Of a stretch of 64,000 nucleotides of DNA, positions 57,780 to 64,000 are shown one piece after another. The stretch covers positions 1,240,001 to 1,304,000 of the forward strand of contig JAHDYR010000012.1 in NCBI GenBank assembly GCA_019828565.1. The letters run 5' to 3'. How positions within the stretch are numbered: position 1 is the first letter of the stretch; every line of letters begins with the position of its first letter. Below the pieces are notes generated by a model that saw nothing but the letters and a program-made list of their open reading frames with translations, ran no database searches and was not told where the DNA came from. This stretch comes from Carpediemonas membranifera (Eukaryota; Fornicata). A program made the translations under genes and the position numbers.

Positions 57780-58989
57780 AGTAATCGCATCGTCTCCTGA
57801 TCACGTAGCGAGTAATCGCGCCTAGGCAGCAAAGCGCGCGAAGGACGCTCGCATTCCGCCTTTAGCGCCGCATGCCGCATTGATCTTGGTCACATTAGCT
57901 CCTTCTTCTCGAACTCAGTGGTTTCTTCCCAGCCAAGTGAACAAGTCTAGCATCGTATATCGCCAAGAGACGTTAAATGGTTACTAAAAGTTTATGTATA
58001 TCGCCTGCGGCTTGTAAGCACTCACACCGTGACTACCACCAGCCGTCATCACACCCCTAGCCCTACCCACACGTCCATTCTCGCCGATGCTGATTAAATC
58101 GTCCGGCCAGCGAGCCTTTCGCAAATTTAATATGGCCAAGAGACGTTATCTGCGGCTAAAACGAGCCCCATATAACCCCCTATGAAGTTATATACGGAGA
58201 AATCATCGCCGATTTTCACGTTTTCGGCGAGCTCCGGCCAAGGGTCCAGGAGTCAGCTTTGGGGAAGGTCTGTGGTGCTATAACGTACCTCGGGACGCAC
58301 TGTGGAGGCCCCTAGAGTACTCGGTCATGGCATGTCAGACCAAGGGTCCCTCAAATCTGGCCCCATTCAGGATGCTCCCCCTAAATGTTCCGTTGCAAGC
58401 GTCTGACGGAGGTTCTCTGGATACCGACCAAGATGGAGGTCACGTGGATCAACGGACGATAATTGCGGTATTCTGGCCATGCCTGGTACTTTCAAATCAT
58501 CTGTACTGATCTATGCTCCATTTATAGTTCATATCGTATGGACGTGGTGGACTTCTATGGTACTTGATGTTGTTTAGGGATTATTGTTGCTTTAATGATG
58601 CTCTGCGCTCGCTTACTGATGTTTCTTAATGTTGTGTACATGCCTACTACGTTAAAGCCGCCAGCATTCTTTCTATTCTTAAGTTCGCCATTTCCAATCT
58701 CGTTGCGAGCATAAAGTGCGCGAATGCGCGGGTCGTTCCCCCGTTTTCAGCGAAGCTGATGCGACAACACAGAGGCAAGCGAATCCTTACACCCCCAGGC
58801 GTCGCCAGGAAGCCGTTGTCTGCTGCCATGAACACTAAGCAGTGGTGAGATAAACGGAATTCAGACTCTTTCTGCCTGCACGACCTCAAATTTTGACTCC
58901 TCGGCACCGAAAAGGCACCTATATCCATGAATACCCTCTACAGTGATGTATCCACCCGATAAATGGATTTCAAATTTGTCGGGTCTCAT
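57780..58989. other. Long stretch without a convincing gene
   Basis: About 1.2 kb. GCCAAGAGACGTTA occurs at 57962-57975 and 58135-58148 (14-bp direct repeat). A minus frame at 58647-58928 (93 codons) is not convincing. ATAAATGGATTTCA occurs twice (near 58959 and 58991). No domain or RNA gene seen. Confidence 0.55.
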
Positions 58990-59181
58990 GATAAATGGAT
59001 TTCAGACTTTCGTACTGTTGGCCATCTGAGAATTTATGAACGACCTCTAGAATATTTTTTTGAAATGCAAGAACGTGCCTATGGCACTCTTTTTGTACCC
59101 TGAACACGGTTTGACCACTGTTTTGGGCATTTGGAGAGATTCGAATTTTTGTGCATGACGAAAGTCTGAAATCCGTATATC
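58990..59181. mobile_element. MITE-like unit with 24-bp imperfect terminal inverted repeats
   Basis: 58990-59013 (GATAAATGGATTTCAGACTT and CGT) is matched by the reverse complement of 59158-59181 at 21 of 24 bases. The unit is 192 bp, non-coding, and ends next to the start codon of the following gene. Target duplication not obvious. Confidence 0.4.
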
Positions 59182-59182
59182 G

Positions 59183-60415
59183 ATGGAAGGAAGCCCGCAG
59201 GAGATGGAAACAACCATGGAAGCTGTGAAGAATGCTTGGTTGTGCACCATCAGCAAAGAAATCTTCCCGGAAAGCGGCCGCAAACAACCTTTCGCGGTTC
59301 GTTCAATTCGTACAACGTGAGCGAGGGAGTACCGAGGACGAAGCGCTCTCCGTGATCCGATCCGAGGAGGTTAGATCGCTTGTGCCCGGTTTTGCTGCAT
59401 CATTGAACAAGGCAACCGCTGCTGTCACTCTCAGTGCCGTCAACTCATTCCGAAACTCCGGCAGAGACAATGTCAAGCCGCTTGGGCAGTTTGAGCCTGT
59501 CGCATCGGAAGCTATTGTCCGACTAGTCTTCCCCTACAATGCGCTGGCTCTTATCATCAGCCACACGGGCATGACAGCTATTTCCGCCCGCGATATTGAC
59601 ATCAGTGAGCGAGCTCTTCAGCTTCCCGAAGAGCTCGCTGCCTGGATAGTATTCTCCAAGGCCTCATCCGCACTGTCTCATGTAGCGCCGAGCACCTTCT
59701 CGGAGGCTCTCAAGCAGGTCGGGCTCAGTGTCAACCAGCTTCGCTATGCGCCCCCCGGTGCATGTCGATGTCAACCAGCTTAAGACGCGGGAGATTGAGA
59801 GAGAGAGACGGACTGGCAGGCCCAGAGACTTGACCAAGGTTCGGAAGGTCATTATGGACAAGCGCATCAGCCTCACCGATGATCAGTTCCGCCACCAGCT
59901 GGCAACCAGCCACCTGACGACCCTGCAGCGCCCGACGATCTTTGATCTCAACCCGGAGATCACAAGCTCTGCCGACCTGGTGCCGCCGATGCTCGATGGC
60001 TGGCTTTTACAACAGGCTCAAGGCCAGAATGATCGAGCTTCACGATACTAAGAAGAAAGAGAGGCAGAGCGAGGCTGACAAGGAGGCGGAGTTCGGCTCG
60101 CTGACTCGCGAGACAGAGATGCCAGAGGGCGAGAGAGAGGGCGATACTGACGAGGAGGCGGTGTCCGACGAGCCAGCTTACCAGGCAGAGTGGATGCACT
60201 ACGAGGTGCCAGCTCGCGAGGAGAGCGAGGAGGGCGCCTTTGGTGAGGAGGTGGACTTATGCAAGAGTGCCGATGAGGAACCAAAGATCGACCACGACGA
60301 GCATGGCGGGGAGGTGGCGGGCAGAGATGGTGATGGGGAGATTCAAGAGAATGTGATTGATGAGGAGCGCTCAGAGAGCGATACTGCCGACAGTATCGTC
60401 TTTTCCTTCATCTGA
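59183..60415 (+). pseudogene. Acidic, helical protein gene with frameshifts, unrecognised
   Basis: ATG 59183 (MEGSPQEMETTMEAVKNAWL) runs into a stop near 59311. The neighbouring frame then carries NLSRFVQFVQRERGSTEDEA to LALIISHTGMTAISARDIDI and onward. A third change near 59760 leads to TREIERERRTGRPRDLTKVR and TIFDLNPEITSSADLVPPML. A fourth near 60000 gives the very acidic C-terminus (EGEREGDTDEEAVSDEPAYQ ... SDTADSIVFSFI). Helical, leucine-rich and then highly charged. No family recognised. The acidic tail is a feature shared with the 50.6-kb gene. Confidence 0.5.
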
Positions 60416-60522
60416 CATTGTAAAGAGGAAGAGTTTATGATTGGAGCATAGCTGATGTCCATAAACACCATTCATAAGCCAGTCCTGGCTTGTTTTCCAC
60501 TGCTACTTCTCTCGTTAGACGC

Positions 60523-60576
60523 ACAGCTAGCTGTCGCGAAATGCACTTTAAGACCGAATTTCACACAGCTACCTGT
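60523..60576 (+). promoter_or_regulatory. Paired palindromes enclosing GCACTTTAAG at the start of the third kinase copy
   Basis: ACAGCTAGCTGT (60523-60534) and ACAGCTACCTGT (60565-60576) flank GCACTTTAAG (60543-60552). The start codon is at 60579, two bases after the second element. Layout equals that at 43071-43147, but with a different palindrome sequence. Confidence 0.7.
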
Positions 60577-60578
60577 GC

Positions 60579-61888
60579 ATGGTGTTCGAGCTAGATAGCG
60601 ACAAGCTGGAGCGACTTACTTCCCTTACCTGGCAATAGTAGACAATATCTGCACGACTTTGAACCTGAAAAGCTGCAGGTCGTGATCAAAGTTGATGAGC
60701 ATTATGGTATGGAGGTTCCCACCCCTGCTAGCGCTCAAGGACAGTCCGCATGTCCTCCCCTGTCGTCGATACAGGTTTTGTCGACCGTGATCCAGCCTTC
60801 ATGGCTCCTTTGGTCAACTGTACCCCCTTCGCTGGCATCTGCAAGGCTCACTCCAGCGTGCAGTTCCGCTATGTTTCGCATCTGCTGCAGGCAGTATGCT
60901 ACATGCATGACCACGGGGTTGTCCATTGCGATATTAAGCCAGACAACTTCCTCTTCAGCAAGAGTCAGAAGGGATACCTCATTGATTTTTGGGTCTGCAA
61001 TGAGGAAGCCGGCTAATGGCGACGACAGGTGGGCCATACAACTGAGATTCGCATCCGAGTATCGCGGCACCCATGGATATTTGCCCCCAGAGCTTTTCTA
61101 CGAGTACCTTGTCTCGCGCTCAGTGATTCCTGCTGCACGCGACACCTCCAAGCTCGCGCGCATGACGGCAGGGGCTCTTTCCGTCACTTCTTATGTCGTG
61201 ACACCTGCATCGGACATTTACTCTTGCGGTATTGTCATTATGATGCTCGTTAACGGTCTCTCTAAGTCCCCCTTTGCCGCGAAGGTGACTGACATGGGTG
61301 CAAACATGGCGCAGATCGACAACAAGAAGAAGAAAAAGATGCTGAAGCTTGGTAGCTTGCTGAACTGGTGCCAATTCTATGGTGGGCAGTTGCAGTTGTC
61401 ACCTCAGGCACAGACACATTTCAAAGATTGCCTCGAGTGTGTCAACGTGAACTCTGAGCTCCCGATTCGCGGCACCACGCCACCTACTTGTCTCAGCCTG
61501 TACGACCTGGCAATGCAGATGCTCCACTTCGACCCTGCGAAGCGTCCCACTGCTGCCGAATGTCTTGACAAGCTCAAGGTCATCATGCGCGTGCATGAAT
61601 GCGTCGCCAAGCCGAGTCCGCTTCCTGTTAGATGATACAGAAGAGGTCACCCTGTCTGCAGCTCAGCGAAAGAGACTGACCGACTGCTGTCAGCGAGGGT
61701 TTGAGGGTCAAGTCTTCTATCGGCGCTGCATAGTGTGTGGTAGAGACCTTCATGGACGCGAGAACGTCAGCTGTGACACATGCCACAAGGGATACAGGCA
61801 GGTGAGCACCAATAAGTGCGCAAAAGGTGTGCGCGGAAGACTGCACAGGCAGTTTATTGCAATGATTGAGCGGACGAAAAGAGATTGA
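60579..61888 (+). pseudogene. Kinase with C-terminal Cys/His motif, third copy, decayed
   Basis: Starts MVFELDSDKLERLTSL, the counterpart of MVFKLSAADLTQLHKT in the intact copy. After several frame changes it reads VVHCDIKPDNFLF with LIDFWVC in place of LIDFGSA, so the DFG aspartate remains but the glycine is lost. It goes on ASEYRGTHGYLPPELF, the C-lobe (YDLAMQMLHFDPAKRPTAAE), and a tail with CIVCGRDLHGRENVSCDTCH, the C-x2-C...C-x2-C motif of the family. At least three frameshifts. It retains the Cys-rich tail that the 48.5-kb fragment has lost. Confidence 0.8.
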
Positions 61889-62467
61889 TACTTTCTGTGA
61901 TGCAGGAATGAGATCAATGCTGCTGACAGGTCTCGAGATGGCAGAGGTGCTGGAGAAGAGAGAGCAGAAACAGAATCAGAAGTAAATGTCCTAAGGAGAT
62001 GTAACAGAAGTAGCAAGCAATGTTTAATAACGTATGAACAGTCCTTTTGATGTTGTTTAGTGATTTTTGTGCATTAACGACCGAGAACAGTGGAGTGCAA
62101 CGCAGATGTTGGTTATTGATGGTAGATGGCGCGCTTTTTGACGACAGCTGGTTGCTTTTTGCAGTATAAAGAACCGCATAGCTGCCACTAGTTCCTTCCA
62201 ATAATGCTTTCCCGCCATTTTGAGGTTGGAATAAAAATTCCAAGCACCGTGCACTTTATGTAATTGCCCAATATCAACGCCACCCCCGCCCCCCAGCGCC
62301 TCCACGCCCCACGCCAACGCCACCTCCGCCCCCTGGCGCTCAGTTCAGGAGATGTCCGGTCGATAAGCCATAAACTGCACGGATCCACAAACGTGGATTG
62401 GCCTGAACGACAGCGCTGAGGCCCAAACAGGTGGTGAGACATTAAAAAGACTCATTTGCAATCCATT
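61889..62467. other. Intergenic region with long repeat copy and GC-rich dyad
   Basis: Carries copy 1 of the ~180-bp repeat (62003-62188). About 62275-62345 has two tandem variants of a GC-rich ~25-base motif (AACGCCACC.CCGCCCCC..). A near match to the promoter core, GTGCACTTTATG, is at about 62247. No gene seen. Confidence 0.6.
62003..62188 (+). repeat. Long direct repeat, copy 1
   Basis: About 180 bp matching 63820-64000 with only three differences, each an extra T in a T run (5 T here, 4 T there). Contains TTGCAGTATAAAGAACCGC, a TATA-like segment. Confidence 0.9.
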
Positions 62468-63780
62468 TTACTCAGTCCTCACCCTCTTACCACTTGTCTC
62501 GATCTCTGAATCATCCTCTATTGTGTTGTCCGCATGCTTCTGCTTTTCGGGCGACTCATGGGTCACCGCCGCGGTTTGTCCGAGACCAAATGCCATTCTT
62601 GCAAACGCCATAAGGTCTGGCGGGAATGTACTGCTTGTCGTCAGAGCATTGTAGATCTCAGGACGGATATCTTTCGCCGTTGAGTAAAACCATGCACAGA
62701 TGACTGTGAACAATGAGGGTGCTCAAGCCCCTGACTGTATCGTTATCCTTCGGGATCATTCGGTTCTTCAGCAAGGAAGTGAAGTCGGCGAAGTGGATGA
62801 TGATGACACCAATGATGTTGTGGAACTTTGACATCATGCTTTCTGTCTCACCCATCAGTTTCAGACGCTCCACAACGTTGTTGTAGAAGGGGTCTTCGTT
62901 ATGTTAAGGCGTGTGGAAAGTGCACCTTGCTTGTTCGCCTGGACAAAGATCCTCTGCTGCTGAAGAGCCACTGAGAGCAGGGCGTCGCTGGGGGCCACGT
63001 TTTCGTTATACTTAATCTTCTGGCTTGACAAACAGTCGTAGAGACAAAGCTGGTAAGCAATCCAGGCCCGAATAACTCGGACGTTGTTCTCCTGGAATGA
63101 GTGTTCCAGCTCGTGAAGGGTCGACTCACTGGCGTTGAAACCATCCATCCCAGAGATATCGATGGTAATGGCAGAGTTTTTCGGCACGCTGCGAATCCAC
63201 GTTTCAAGGCTTGTCTCTTCCTGGCGGCTGAGGTTCTTGAGTGGTACGATGACCTGCTGTTGTGTCGGGGCAGGCGTACCAGCGCGTCGCGGCGCCAGCT
63301 GTCTCAGCTTCTTTGTCTGCACCTTCTTCTTCGCAGACTTGGTGGTCTTGGGCTGAAGCTTGGATGCAGGCTTGGCGGTTTCTCCTACCGCGACAGGCAC
63401 ATCTTCAATGGGCTCTTGGGGAATCTCCGCCAGGAGATCTAGCTCTTCATGATAGACGGGCTGTCGGCGAAGAGATCGCGCAAGAAACGGTCGAATGCTC
63501 TGTCAAACTCACCAGAAATGACCGCGGCGATCTTTCGGGCCTGTCTGTTGTTTCTTTCTGATGGGACAGGGCCACAAGTAAGCTCAATAGCAGCAATAAG
63601 CTGCTGCAAATGCAGTTCTGACTCCAGAGTGTCCATTGCTGCATAAGCTGCACATGAATCCAGCCTGGTCGATTCCTTCACGCGGCAGACAAGAAGAGAG
63701 ACGTGCCAGGCATGGCACTCTCTGGCAATGGCAAGTCTTCAACGGGAAGCCGCGAACGCCTCGTTGATCTGTCTTGGCAT
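62468..63780 (-). pseudogene. Degenerate gene of unknown function between the two long repeats
   Basis: Start probably ATG 63780 (MPRQINEAFAASR). Minus frames follow in order: SELHLQQLIAAIELTCGPVP; PVAVGETAKPASKLQPKTTK with a Lys-rich segment (TKSAKKKVQTKKLRQLAPRR); QQQVIVPLKNLSRQEETSLE, then ISGMDGFNASESTLHELEHS; and a C-terminal part FHNIIGVIIIHFADFTSLL to FGLGQTAAVTHESPEKQKH. At least three frame changes. No domain recognised. It lies exactly between two copies of the long direct repeat, which suggests that the pair bounds a unit. Confidence 0.45.
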
Positions 63781-63819
63781 TTGTTGAGGACAACACAGCT
63801 GTAAACGACAATAAGATGA

Positions 63820-64000
63820 AACAGAAGTAGCAAGCAATGTTTAATAACGTATGAACAGTCCTTTTGATGTTGTTTAGTGATTTTGTGCATTAACGACCGA
63901 GAACAGTGGAGTGCAACGCAGATGTTGGTTATTGATGGTAGATGGCGCGCTTTTGACGACAGCTGGTTGCTTTTGCAGTATAAAGAACCGCATAGCTGCC
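63820..64000 (+). repeat. Long direct repeat, copy 2 (runs to the window edge)
   Basis: Same as 62003-62188 apart from three shorter T runs; continues to the last base of the window, so its right end is not visible. Confidence 0.9.

Noticed and set aside
1-64000. CRISPR array, rRNA genes or a bacterial contaminant scaffold
   Set aside because: No regularly spaced direct repeats of CRISPR type and no rRNA-like sequence were noticed; nuclear pore proteins, karyopherins and spliceosomal introns show eukaryotic DNA.
43071-64000. Calling the right-hand island an integrated giant virus
   Set aside because: Kinases, OTU/caspase-like and histone-related genes occur in such viruses, but no capsid, packaging ATPase, polymerase or other hallmark gene is visible here, so it stays a hypothesis.

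Overview
The window reads as one scaffold piece of a gene-dense eukaryotic (protist) genome with one 100-N assembly gap (57680-57779). Two spliceosomal introns can be read with confidence (30 nt at 5642-5671 and 35 nt at 31502-31536). Both are very short GT-AG introns whose branch-site-like motif (CTAAC, CTTAC) abuts the 3' splice site. This style is known from metamonads such as Trichomonas, Giardia and their free-living relatives. Together with the GC-rich, nearly intronless, closely packed genes it suggests a free-living metamonad; the species assignment is inference.

Region 1 (1-5.9 kb): an intact-looking 4.4-kb Ty3/gypsy retrotransposon with identical 89-bp LTRs and a 4-bp target duplication sits in codon 10 of a short-chain dehydrogenase gene. 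That gene also carries a 140-bp insertion with a 6-bp duplication and has lost its 3' end. A convergent azoreductase-like flavoprotein gene follows.

Region 2 (6.4-36.3 kb): ordinary housekeeping and surface genes. They include NUP93/NIC96 nucleoporin, a METTL13/EEF1AKMT-type methyltransferase, an importin-9-like karyopherin, a GPI-ethanolamine-phosphate-transferase-like enzyme, a secreted MACPF protein with C-terminal GDHF repeats, an FG-GAP type I membrane protein, a large alpha-solenoid, CTU1/NCS6 tRNA thiolase, a two-C2-domain protein, an IQ-motif protein, importin-alpha and several unrecognised membrane or coiled-coil proteins.

Region 3 (36.3-42.8 kb): a nest of broken mobile elements. 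It holds a truncated retroelement gag/RT-leader fragment, two 5'-truncated chromodomain-bearing integrases, and a large unclassified frameshifted ORF. Imperfect inverted repeats flank the nest.

Region 4 (42.8-64 kb): a less GC-rich island of multicopy, often frameshifted genes. It contains one intact and two decayed copies of a kinase with a C-terminal Cys/His motif. It also has two related genes reading as caspase-like/OTU-like proteases, and a protein whose first ~30 residues imitate the histone H3 tail but whose remainder is not a histone fold. Next to it are a divergent SET-domain-like gene, a PHD-finger gene, acidic coiled-coil genes and a ~180-bp long direct repeat. Several of these genes share a rare promoter-proximal 10-mer (GCACTTTAAG), and in two kinase copies it is flanked by gene-specific palindromes. 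Histone-tail mimic, possible histone methyltransferase and possible histone reader side by side is the most striking content of the window. Whether it is a host system, a mobile element cargo or an endogenised viral segment cannot be decided from this window. Many frameshifts in region 4 fall in homopolymers, so some 'pseudogenes' may be uncorrected sequence.
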